Positions 42,001 to 55,100 of a DNA stretch of 64,000 nt are shown piece by piece. The DNA is taken from contig NC_134832.1 of assembly GCF_004210375.1 (NCBI RefSeq), positions 151,525,592 through 151,589,591 of the forward strand, in the 5' to 3' direction. The notes below the pieces were generated by a model. It made no database searches, was not told the origin of the DNA, and worked only from the letters and a program-made list of their open reading frames with translations. The stretch is from Tachypleus tridentatus (Eukaryota; Arthropoda; Merostomata; Xiphosura; Limulidae). Positions within the stretch are counted from its first letter, which is position 1; each line of letters starts with the position of its first letter. Made by a program: the position numbers and the translations under genes.

Positions 42001-45000
42001 AACCCCAAATAAAAGAATTGTGAAGCCTATTCATTACAGGAAATGGAACCCCAAATAAAAGAATTGTGAAGTCTACTCATTACAGGAAATGGAACCCCAA
42101 ATAAAAGAATTGTGAACCCTACTCATTACAGGAAATGGAACCCCAAATAAATGAATTGTGAAGCCTACTCATTACAGGAAATGGAACCCCAAATAAAATA
42201 ATTGTGAAGCCTACTCATTACAGGAAATGGAACCCCAAATAAAAGAATTGTGAAGTCTACTCATTACAGGAAATGGAACCCCAAATAAAAGAATTGTTAA
42301 GCCTACTCATTACAGGAAATGGAACCCCAAATAAAAGAATTATGAAGCCTACTCATTACAGCAAATGGAACCTCAAATAAAATAATTGTGAAGCCTACTC
42401 ATTACAGGAAATGGAACACCAAATAAAAGTATTGTGAGGCCTACTCATTACAGGAAATGGAACCCCAAATAAAAAAATTGTGAAGTCTACTCATTACAGG
42501 AAATGGAACCCCAAATAAAAGAATTGTTAAGCCTACTCATTACAGGAAATGGAACCCCAAATAAAAGAATTATGAACCCTACTCATTACAGGAAATGGAA
42601 CCCCAAATAAAAGAATTGTGAAGCCTACTCATTACGTGAAATGAAACCACAAATAAAAGAATTGTGAAGCCTACTCATTACGTGAAATGAAACCACAAAT
42701 AAAAGAATTGTGAAGCCTACTCATTACAGGAAATGGAACCCCAAATAAAAGAATTGTGAAGCCTACTCATTACAGGAAATGGAACACCAAATAAAAGAAT
42801 TGTGAAGCCTACTCATTACGTGAAATAAAACCCCAAATAAAAAAATTGTGAAGCCTACTCATTACAGGAAATGGAACCCCAAATAAAAGAATTGTGAAGT
42901 CTACTCATTACAGGAAATGGAACCCCAAATAAAAGAATTGTGAAGCCTACTCATTACAGGAAATGGAACCCCAAATAAAAGAATTGTGAAGCCTACTCAT
43001 TACAGGAAATGGAACCCCAAATAAAAGAATTATGAAGCCTACTCATTACAGCAAATGGAACCCCAAATAAAATAATTGTGAAGCCTACTCATTACAGGAA
43101 ATGGAACACCAAATAAAAGTATTGTGAGGCCTACTCATTACAGGAAATGGAACCCCAAATAAAAGAATTGTGAAGTCTACTCATTACAGGAAATGGAACC
43201 CCAAATAAAAGAATTGTTAAGACTACTCATTACAGGAAATGGAACCCCAAATAAAAGAATTATGAACCCTACTCATTACAGGAAATGGAACCCCAAATAA
43301 AAGAATTGTGAAGCCTACTCATTACGTGAAATGAAACCACAAATAAAAGAATTGTGAAGCCTACTCATTACAGGAAATGGAAACCCAAATAAAAGAATTG
43401 TGAAGCCTACTCATTACAGGAAATGGAACACCAAATAAAAGAATTGTGAAGCCTACTCATTACGTGAAATAAAACCCCAAATAAAAAAATTGTGAAGCCT
43501 ACTCATTACAGGAAATGGAACCCCAAATAAAAGAATTGTGAAGCCTACTCATTACAGGAAATGGAACCCCAAATAAAAGAATTGTGAAGCCTACTCATTA
43601 CAGGAAATGGAACCCCAAATAAAAGAATTGTGAAGCCTACTCATTACAGGAAATGGAACCCCAAATAAAAGAATTATGAACCCTACTCATTAGAAGAAAT
43701 GGAACCCCAAATAAAAAAAATTGTGAAGCCTATTCATTACAGGAAATGGAACCCTAAATAAAAGAATTGTGAAGCCTACTCATTACAGGAAATGGAACCC
43801 CAAATAAAAGAATTGTGAAGTCTACTCATTACAGGAAATGGAACCCCAAATAAAAGAATTTTGAAGCCTATTCATTACAAAAAATGGAACCCCAAATAAA
43901 AGAATTGTGAGCCTACTCATTACGGGAAATGGAACCCCAAATAAAAGAATTATGAACCCTACTCATTACAGGAAATGGAACCCCAAATAAAACAATTATG
44001 AACCCTACTCATTACAGGAAATGGAACCCCAAATAAAAGAATTGTGAAGCCTACTCATTACAAAAATAGAACCCCAAATAAAAGAATTGTAAAGCCTACA
44101 CATTACAGGAAATGGAACCCCAAATAAAAGAATTATGAACCCTACTCATTACAGGAAATGGAACCCCAAATAAAAGAATTGTGAAGCCTACTCATTACAG
44201 GAAATGGAACCCCAAATAAAAGAATTGTGAAGCCTACTCATTACAGGAAATGGAACCCCAAATAAAATAATTGTGAAGCCTACTCATTACAGGAAATGGA
44301 ACCCCAAATAAAAGTATTGTGAAGCCTGCTCATTACAGAAAATAAAACCCCAAATAAAAGAATTATGAAGCGTACTCATTACAGGAAATGGAACCCCAAA
44401 TAAAAGAATTGTGAAGCCTACTCATTACGTGAAATGGAACCCCAAATAAAAGAATTGTAAAGCCTACACATTACAGGAAATGGAACCCCAAATAAAAGAA
44501 TTATGAACCCTACTCATTACAGGGAATGGAACCCCAAATAAAAGAATTGTGAAGCCTACTCATTACGGGAAATGGAACCCCAAATAAAAGAATTGTGAAG
44601 CCTACTCATTACGTGAAATGGAACCCCAAATAAAAGAATTGTGAAGCCTACTCATTACGTGAAATGGAACCCCAAAAAAAGAATTGTGAAGCCTACTCAT
44701 TACGTTAAATGGAACCCCAAATAAAAGATTTGTAAAGCCTACTCATTACAGGAAATGGAACCCCAAATAAAAGAATTGTGAAGCCTACTCATTACGTGAA
44801 ATGGAACCCCAAATAAAAAAATTGTGAAGCCTATTCATTACAGGAAATAGAACCCCAAATAAAAGAATTGTGAAGCCTACTCATTACAGGAAATGGAACC
44901 CCAAATAAAAGAATTGTGAAGTCTACTCATTACAGGAAATGGAACCCCAAATAAAAGAATTGTGAAGCCTATTCATTACAGGAAATGGAACCCCAAATAA

Positions 45001-48000
45001 AAGAATTGTGAGCCTACTCATTACGGGAAATGGAACCCCAAATAAAAGAATTATGAACCCTACTCATTACAGGAAATGGAACCCCAAATAAAAGAATTAT
45101 GAAGCCTACTCATTACAGGAAATGGAACCCCAAATAAAAGAATTGTGAAGCCTACTCATTACAGGAAATGGAACCCCAAATAAAAGAATTGTGAAGCCTA
45201 CTCATTACAGGAAATGGAACCCCAAATAAAAGAATTGTGAAGTCTACTCATTACAGGAAATGGAACCCCAAATAAAAGAATTGTGAAGTCTACTCATTAC
45301 AGGAAATGGAACCCCAAATAAAAGAATTGTGAAGCCTACTCATTACAGGAAATGGAACCCCAAATAAAAGAATTATGAACCCTACTCATTACAGGAAATG
45401 GAACCCCAAATAAAAGAATTGTGAAGCCTACTCATTACGTGAAATGGAACCCCAAATAAAAGAATTGTGAAGCCTACTCATTACAGGAAATGGAAACCCA
45501 AATAAAAGAATTGTGAAGCCTACTCATTACAGGAAATGGAACCCCAAATAAAAGAATTGTGAAGCCTACTCATTACAGGAAATGGAACCCCAAATAAAAA
45601 AATTGTGAAGCCTACTCATTACAGGAAATGGAACCCCAAATAAAAGAATTGTGAAGCCTACTCATTACAGGAAATGGAACCCCAAATAAAAGAATTGTGA
45701 AGCCTACTCATTACAGGAAATGGAACCCCAAATAAAAGAATTGTGAAGCCTACTCATTACAGGAAATGGAACCCCAAATAAAAGAATTGTGAAGCCTACT
45801 CATTACAGGAAATGGAACCCCAAATAAAAGAATTGTGAAGCCTACTCATTACAGGAAATGGAACCCCAAATAAAAGAATTGTGAAGCCTACTCATTACAG
45901 GAAATGGAACCCCAAATAAAAGAATTGTGAAGCCTACTCATTACAGGAAATGGAACCCCAAATAAAAGAATTGTTAAGACTACTCATTACAGGAAATGGA
46001 ACCCCAAATAAAAGAATTATGAACCCTACTCATTACAGGAAATGGAACCCCAAATAAAAGAATTGTGAAGCCTACTCATTACGTGAAATGGAACCCCAAA
46101 TAAAAGAATTGTGAAGCCTACTCATTACAGGAAATGGAAACCCAAATAAAAGAATTGTGAAGCCTACTCATTACAGGAAATGGAACCCCAAATAAAAGAA
46201 TTGTGAAGCCTACTCATTACAGGAAATGGAACCCCAAATAAAAGAATTGTGAAGCCTACTCATTACAGGAAATGGAACCCCAAATAAAAGAATTGTGAAG
46301 CCTACTCATTACGTGAAATGGAACCCCAAATAAAAGAATTGTGAAGCCTACTCATTACAGGAAATGGAACCCCAAAAAAAAGAATTGTGAAGCCTACTCA
46401 TTACAGGAAATGGAACCCCAAATAAAAGAATTGTGAAGCCTACTCATTACAGGAAATGGAACCCCAAATAAAAGAATTGTGAAGCCTACTCATTACAGGA
46501 AATGGAACCCCAAATAAAAGAATTGTGAAGCCTACTCATTACAGGAAATGGAACCCCAAATAAAAGAATTATGAACCCTACTCATTACAGGAAATGGAAC
46601 CCCAAATAAAAGAATTGTGAAGCCTACTCATTACGGAAATGGAACCCCAAATAAAAGAATTGTGAAGCCTATTCATTACAGGAAATGGAACCCCAAATAA
46701 AAGAATTGTGAAGCCTACTCATTACAGGAAATGGAACCCCAAATAAAAGAATTATGAACCCTACACATTATAGGAAATGGAACCCCAAATAAAAAAAATT
46801 GTGAAGCCTATTCATTACAGGAAATGGAACCCCAAATAAAAGAATTGTGAAGCCTACTCATTACAGGAAATGGAACCCCAAATAAAAGAATTGTGAAGTC
46901 TACTCATTACAGGAAATGGAACCCCAAATAAAAGAATTGTGAAGCCTATTCATTACAGGAAATGGAACCCCAAATAAAAGAATTGTGGGCCTACTCATTA
47001 CAGGAAATGGAACCCCAAATAAAAGAATTGTGAAACCTACTCATTACAGGAAATGGAACCCCAAATAAAAGAATTGTGAAGCCTACTCATTACAGGAAAT
47101 GGAACCCAAAATAAAAGAATTATGAACCCTACTCATTACAGGAAATGGAACCCCAAATAAAAGAATTGTGAAGCCTACTCATTACAGGAAATGGAACCCC
47201 AAATAAAAGAATTGTGAAGCCTACTCATTACAGGAAATGGAACCCCAAATAAAAGAATTGTGAAGCCTACTCATTACAGGAAATGGAACCCCAAATAAAA
47301 GAATTGTGAAGCCTACTCATTACAGGAAATGGAACCCCAAATAAAAGAATTGTGAAGCCTATTCATTACAGGAAATGGAACCCCAAATAAAAGAATTGTG
47401 AACCCTACTCATTACAGGAAATGGAACCCCAAATAAAAGAATTGTGAAGCCTACTCATTACAGGAAATGGAACCCCAAATAAAAGAATTGTGAAGCCTAC
47501 TCATTACAGGAAATGGAACCCCAAATAAAATAATTGTGAAGCCTACTCATTACAGGAAATGGAACCCCAAAAAAAGAATTGTGAAGCCTACTCATTACAG
47601 GAAATGGAACCCCAAATAAAAGAATTGTGAAGCCTACTCATTACAGGAAATGGAACCCCAAATAAAAGAATTGTGAAGCCTACTCATTACAGGAAATGGA
47701 ACCCCAAATAAAAGAATTGTGAAGCCTACTCATTACAGGAAATGGAACCCCAAATAAAAGAATTGTGAAGCCTACTCATTACAGGAAATGGAACCCCAAA
47801 TAAAAGAATTATGAACCCTACTCATTACAGGAAATGGAACCCCAAATAAAAGAATTGTGAAGCCTACTCATTACGTGAAATGGAACCCCAAATAAAAGAA
47901 TTGTGAAGCCTACTCATTACAGGAAATGGAACCCCAAATAAAAGAATTGTGAAGCCTACTCATTACAGGAAATGGAACCCCAAATAAAAGAATTATGAAC

Positions 48001-49100
48001 CCTACTCATTAGAGGAAATGGAACCCCAAATAAAAAAATTGTGAAGCCTACTCATTACAGGAAATGGAACCCCAAATAAAAGAATTGTGAAGCCTACTCA
48101 TTACAGGAAATGGAACCCCAAATAAAAGAATTGTGAAGTCTACTCATTACAGGAAATGGAACCCCAAATAAAAGAATTGTGAAGCCTACTCATTACAGGA
48201 AATGGAACCCCAAATAAAAGAATTGTGAGCCTACTCATTACAGGAAATGGAACCCCAAATAAAAGAATTATGAAGCCTACTCATTGCAGGAAATGGAACC
48301 CCAAAAAAAAGAATTATGAACACTACTCATTACAGGAAATGGAACCCCAAATAAAAGAAATGTGAAGCCTACTCATTACGGGAAATGGAACCCCAAATAA
48401 AAGAATTGTGAAGCCTACTCATTACAGGAAATGGAACCCCAAATAAAAGAATTGTGAAGCCTACTCATTACAGGAAATGGAACCCCAAATAAAAGAATTG
48501 TGAAGCCTACTCATTACAGGAAATGGAACCCCAAATAAAAGAATTGTGAAGCCTACTCATTACAGGAAATGGAACCCCAAATAAAAGAATTATGAACCCT
48601 ACTCATTACAGGAAATGGAACCCCAAATAAAAGAATTGTGAAGCCTACTCATTACAGGAAATGGAACCCCAAATAAAAGAATTGTGAAGCCTACTCATTA
48701 CAGGAAATGGAACCCCAAATAAAAGAATTGTGAAGCCTACTCATTACGTGAAATGGAACCCCAAATAAAAAAATTGTGAAGCCTACTCATTACAGGAAAT
48801 GGAACCCCAAATAAAAGAATTGTGAAGCCTACTCATTACAGGAAATGGAACCCCAAATAAAAGAATTGTGAAGTCTACTCATTACAGGAAATGGAACCCC
48901 AAATAAAAGAATTGTGAAGCCTATTCATTACAGGAAATGGAACCCCAAATAAAAGAATTGTGAGCCTACTCATTACAGGAAATGGAACCCCAAATAAAAG
49001 AATTGTGAACCCTACTCATTACAGGAAATGGAACCCCAAATAAAAGAATTATGAACCCTACTCATTACAGGAAATGGAACCCCAAATAAAAAAATTGTGA
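39041..49100 (+). repeat. 46-bp satellite array, diverged left part
   Basis: The unit is AGGAAATGGAACCCCAAATA, AAAGAATTGTGAAGCCTACT, CATTAC (46 bp). It starts at ATTACTGGAAAAAAGAAATG near 39041-39060, where an AAAG insertion disrupts the first unit. This section (about 218 units) is rich in variants: ACGTG or ACGGG for ACAGG, ATTATGAACCC for ATTGTGAAGCC, GAAGTCTAC, CCTATTC, GTGAGCC (1-bp loss), CCAAAAAAAG, ACGTTAAATG. Groups of these variants recur in the same order, showing higher-order duplication. No reading frame survives, because 46 is not a multiple of 3 and each unit contains TAA and TGA. Confidence 0.97.
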
Positions 49101-52100
49101 AGCCTACTCATTACAGGAAATGGAACCCCAAATAAAAGAATTGTGAAGCCTACTCATTACAGGAAATGGAACCCCAAATAAAAGAATTGTGAAGCCTACT
49201 CATTACAGGAAATGGAACCCCAAATAAAAGAATTGTGAAGCCTACTCATTACAGGAAATGGAACCCCAAATAAAAGAATTGTGAAGCCTACTCATTACAG
49301 GAAATGGAACCCCAAATAAAAGAATTGTGAAGCCTACTCATTACAGGAAATGGAACCCCAAATAAAAGAATTGTGAAGCCTACTCATTACAGGAAATGGA
49401 ACCCCAAATAAAAGAATTGTGAAGCCTACTCATTACAGGAAATGGAACCCCAAATAAAAGAATTGTGAAGCCTACTCATTACAGGAAATGGAACCCCAAA
49501 TAAAAGAATTGTGAAGCCTACTCATTACAGGAAATGGAACCCCAAATAAAAGAATTGTGAAGCCTACTCATTACAGGAAATGGAACCCCAAATAAAAGAA
49601 TTGTGAAGCCTACTCATTACAGGAAATGGAACCCCAAATAAAAGAATTGTGAAGCCTACTCATTACAGGAAATGGAACCCCAAATAAAAGAATTGTGAAG
49701 CCTACTCATTACAGGAAATGGAACCCCAAATAAAAGAATTGTGAACCCTACTCATTACAGGAAATGGAACCCCAAATAAAAGAATTGTGAAGCCTACTCA
49801 TTACAGGAAATGGAACCCCAAATAAAAGAATTGTGAAGCCTACTCATTACAGGAAATGGAACCCAAATAAAAGAATTGTGAAGCCTACTCATTACAGGAA
49901 ATGGAACCCCAAATAAAAGAATTGTGAAGCCTACTCATTACAGGAAATGGAACCCCAAATAAAAAAATTGTGAAGCCTACTCATTACAGGAAATGGAACC
50001 CCAAATAAAAGAATTGTGAAGCCTACTCATTACAGGAAATGGAACCCCAAATAAAAGAATTGTGAAGCCTACTCATTACAGGAAATGGAACCCCAAATAA
50101 AAGAATTGTGAAGCCTACTCATTACAGGAAATGGAACCCCAAATAAAAGAATTGTGAAGCCTACTCATTACAGGAAATGGAACCCCAAATAAAAGAATTG
50201 TGAAGCCTACTCATTACAGGAAATGGAACCCCAAATAAAAGAATTGTGAAGCCTACTCATTACAGGAAATGGAACCCCAAATAAAAGAATTGTGAAGCCT
50301 ACTCATTACAGGAAATGGAACCCCAAATAAAAGAATTGTGAAGCCTACTCATTACAGGAAATGGAACCCCAAATAAAAGAATTGTGAAGCCTACTCATTA
50401 CAGGAAATGGAACCCCAAATAAAAGAATTGTGAAGCCTACTCATTACAGGAAATGGAACCCCAAATAAAAGAATTGTGAAGCCTACTCATTACAGGAAAT
50501 GGAACCCCAAATAAAAGAATTGTGAGCCTACTCATTACAGGAAATGGAACCCCAAATAAAAGAATTGTGAAGCCTACTCATTACAGGAAATGGAACCCCA
50601 AATAAAAGAATTGTGAAGCCTACTCATTACAGGAAATGGAACCCCAAAAAAAGAATTGTGAAGCCTACTCATTACAGGAAATGGAACCCCAAATAAAAGA
50701 ATTGTGAAGCCTACTCATTACAGGAAATGGAACCCCAAATAAAAGAATTGTGAAGCCTACTCATTACAGGAAATGGAACCCCAAAAAAAAGAATTGTGAA
50801 GCCTACTCATTACAGGAAATGGAACCCCAAATAAAAGAATTGTGAAGCCTACTCATTACAGGAAATGGAACCCCAAATAAAAGAATTGTGAAGCCTACTC
50901 ATTACAGGAAATGGAACCCCAAATAAAAGAATTGTGAAGCCTACTCATTACAGGAAATGGAACCCCAAATAAAAGAATTGTGAAGCCTACTCATTACAGG
51001 AAATGGAACCCCAAATAAAAGAATTGTGAACCCTACTCATTACAGGAAATGGAACCCCAAATAAAAAAATTGTGAAGCCTACTCATTACAGGAAATGGAA
51101 CCCCAAATAAAAGAATTGTGAAGCCTACTCATTACAGGAAATGGAACCCCAAATAAAAGAATTGTGAAGCCTACTCATTACAGGAAATGGAACCCCAAAT
51201 AAAAGAATTGTGAAGCCTACTCATTACAGGAAATGGAACCCCAAATAAAAGAATTGTGAAGCCTACTCATTACAGGAAATGGAACCCCAAATAAAAGAAT
51301 TGTGAAACCTACTCATTACAGGAAATGGAACCCCAAATAAAAAAATTGTGAAGCCTACTCATTACAGGAAATGGAACCCCAAATAAAAGAATTGTGAACC
51401 CTACTCATTACAGGAAATGGAACCCCAAATAAAAGAATTGTGAAGCCTACTCATTACAGGAAATGGAACCCCAAATAAAAGAATTGTGAAGCCTACTCAT
51501 TACAGGAAATGGAACCCCAAATAAAAGAATTGTGAAGCCTACTCATTACAGGAAATGGAACCCCAAATAAAAGAATTGTGAAGCCTACTCATTACAGGAA
51601 ATGGAACCCCAAATAAAAGAATTGTGAAGCCTACTCATTACAGGAAATGGAACCCCAAATAAAAGAATTGTGAAGCCTACTCATTACAGGAAATGGAACC
51701 CCAAATAAAAGAATTGTGAAGCCTACTCATTACAGGAAATGGAACCCCAAATAAAAGAATTGTGAAGCCTACTCATTACAGGAAATGGAACCCCAAATAA
51801 AAGAATTGTGAAGCCTACTCATTACAGGAAATGGAACCCCAAATAAAAGAATTGTGAAGCCTACTCATTACAGGAAATGGAACCCCAAATAAAAGAATTG
51901 TGAAGCCTACTCATTACAGGAAATGGAACCCCAAATAAAAGAATTGTGAAGCCTACTCATTACAGGAAATGGAACCCCAAATAAAAGAATTGTGAAGCCT
52001 ACTCATTACAGGAAATGGAACCCCAAATAAAAGAATTGTGAAGCCTACTCATTACAGGAAATGGAACCCCAAATAAAAGAATTGTGAAGCCTACTCATTA

Positions 52101-55100
52101 CAGGAAATGGAACCCCAAATAAAAGAATTGTGAAGCCTACTCATTACAGGAAATGGAACCCCAAATAAAAGAATTGTGAAGCCTACTCATTACAGGAAAT
52201 GGAACCCCAAATAAAAGAATTGTGAAGCCTACTCATTACAGGAAATGGAACCCCAAATAAAAAAATTGTGAAGCCTACTCATTACAGGAAATGGAACCCC
52301 AAATAAAAGAATTGTGAAGCCTACTCATTACAGGAAATGGAACCCCAAATAAAAGAATTGTGAAGCCTACTCATTACAGGAAATGGAACCCCAAATAAAA
52401 GAATTGTGAAGCCTACTCATTACAGGAAATGGAACCCCAAATAAAAGAATTGTGAGCCTACTCATTACAGGAAATGGAACCCCAAATAAAAGAATTGTGA
52501 AGCCTACTCATTACAGGAAATGGAACCCCAAATAAAAGAATTATGAACCTACTCATTACAGGAAATGGAACCCCAAATAAAAGAATTGTGAAGCCTACTC
52601 ATTACAGGAAATGGAACCCCAAATAAAAGAATTGTGAAGCCTACTCATTACAGGAAATGGAACCCCAAATAAAAGAATTGTGAAGCCTACTCATTACAGG
52701 AAATGGAACCCCAAATAAAAGAATTGTGAAGCCTACTCATTACAGGAAATGGAACCCCAAATAAAAGAATTGTGAAGCCTACTCATTACAGGAAATGGAA
52801 CCCCAAATAAAAGAATTGTGAAGCCTACTCATTACAGGAAATGGAACCCCAAATAAAAGAATTGTGAAGCCTACTCATTACAGGAAATGGAACCCCAAAT
52901 AAAAGAATTGTGAAGCCTACTCATTACAGGAAATGGAACCCCAAATAAAAGAATTGTGAAGCCTACTCATTACAGGAAATGGAACCCCAAATAAAAGAAT
53001 TGTGAAGCCTACTCATTACAGGAAATGGAACCCCAAATAAAAGAATTGTGAAGCCTACTCATTACAGGAAATGGAACCCCAAATAAAAGAATTGTGAAGC
53101 CTACTCATTACAGGAAATGGAACCCCAAATAAAAGAATTGTGAAGCCTACTCATTACAGGAAATGGAACCCCAAATAAAAGAATTGTGAAGCCTACTCAT
53201 TACAGGAAATGGAACCCCAAATAAAAGAATTGTGAAGCCTACTCATTACAGGAAATGGAACCCCAAATAAAAGAATTGTGAAGCCTACTCATTACAGGAA
53301 ATGGAACCCCAAATAAAAGAATTGTGAAGCCTACTCATTACAGGAAATGGAACCCCAAATAAAAGAATTGTAAGCCTACTCATTACAGGAAATGGAACCC
53401 CAAATAAAAGAATTGTGAAGCCTACTCATTACAGGAAATGGAACCCCAAATAAAAGAATTGTGAAGCCTACTCATTACAGGAAATGGAACCCCAAATAAA
53501 AGAATTGTGAAGCCTACTCATTACAGGAAATGGAACCCCAAATAAAAGAATTGTGAAGCCTACTCATTACAGGAAATGGAACCCCAAATAAAAGAATTGT
53601 GAAGCCTACTCATTACAGGAAATGGAACCCCAAATAAAAGAATTGTGAAGCCTACTCATTACAGGAAATGGAACCCCAAATAAAAGAATTGTGAAGCCTA
53701 CTCATTACAGGAAATGGAACCCCAAATAAAAGAATTGTGAAGCCTACTCATTACAGGAAATGGAACCCCAAATAAAAGAATTGTGAAGCCTACTCATTAC
53801 AGGAAATGGAACCCCAAATAAAAGAATTGTGAAGCCTACTCATTACAGGAAATGGAACCCCAAATAAAAGAATTGTGAAGCCTACTCATTACAGGAAATG
53901 GAACCCCAAATAAAAAAATTGTGAAGCCTACTCATTACAGGAAATGGAACCCCAAATAAAAGAATTGTGAAGCCTACTCATTACAGGAAATGGAACCCCA
54001 AATAAAAGAATTGTGAAGCCTACTCATTACAGGAAATGGAACCCCAAATAAAAGAATTGTGAAGCCTACTCATTACAGGAAATGGAACCCCAAATAAAAG
54101 AATTGTGAAGCCTACTCATTACAGGAAATGGAACCCCAAATAAAAGAATTGTGAGCCTACTCATTACAGGAAATGGAACCCCAAATAAAAGAATTGTGAA
54201 GCCTACTCATTACAGGAAATGGAACCCCAAATAAAAGAATTGTGAAGCCTACTCATTACAGGAAATGGAACCCCAAAAAAAGAATTGTGAAGCCTACTCA
54301 TTACAGGAAATGGAACCCCAAATAAAAGAATTGTGAAGCCTACTCATTACAGGAAATGGAACCCCAAATAAAAGAATTGTGAAGCCTACTCATTACAGGA
54401 AATGGAACCCCAAATAAAAGAATTGTGAAGCCTACTCATTACAGGAAATGGAACCCCAAATAAAAGAATTGTGAAGCCTACTCATTACAGGAAATGGAAC
54501 CCCAAATAAAAAAATTGTGAAGCCTACTCATTACAGGAAATGGAACCCCAAATAAAAGAATTGTGAAGCCTACTCATTACAGGAAATGGAACCCCAAATA
54601 AAAGAATTGTGAAGCCTACTCATTACAGGAAATGGAACCCCAAATAAAAGAATTGTGAAGCCTACTCATTACAGGAAATGGAACCCCAAATAAAAGAATT
54701 GTGAAGCCTACTCATTACAGGAAATGGAACCCCAAATAAAAGAATTATGAACCCTACTCATTACAGGAAATGGAACCCCAAATAAAAAAATTGTGAAGCC
54801 TACTCATTACAGGAAATGGAACCCCAAATAAAAGAATTGTGAAGCCTACTCATTACAGGAAATGGAACCCCAAATAAAAGAATTGTGAAGCCTACTCATT
54901 ACAGGAAATGGAACCCCAAATAAAAGAATTGTGAAGCCTACTCATTACAGGAAATGGAACCCCAAATAAAAGAATTGTGAGCCTACTCATTACAGGAAAT
55001 GGAACCCCAAATAAAAGAATTGTGAACCCTACTCATTACAGGAAATGGAACCCCAAATAAAAGAATTATGAAGCCTACTCATTACAGGAAATGGAACCCC

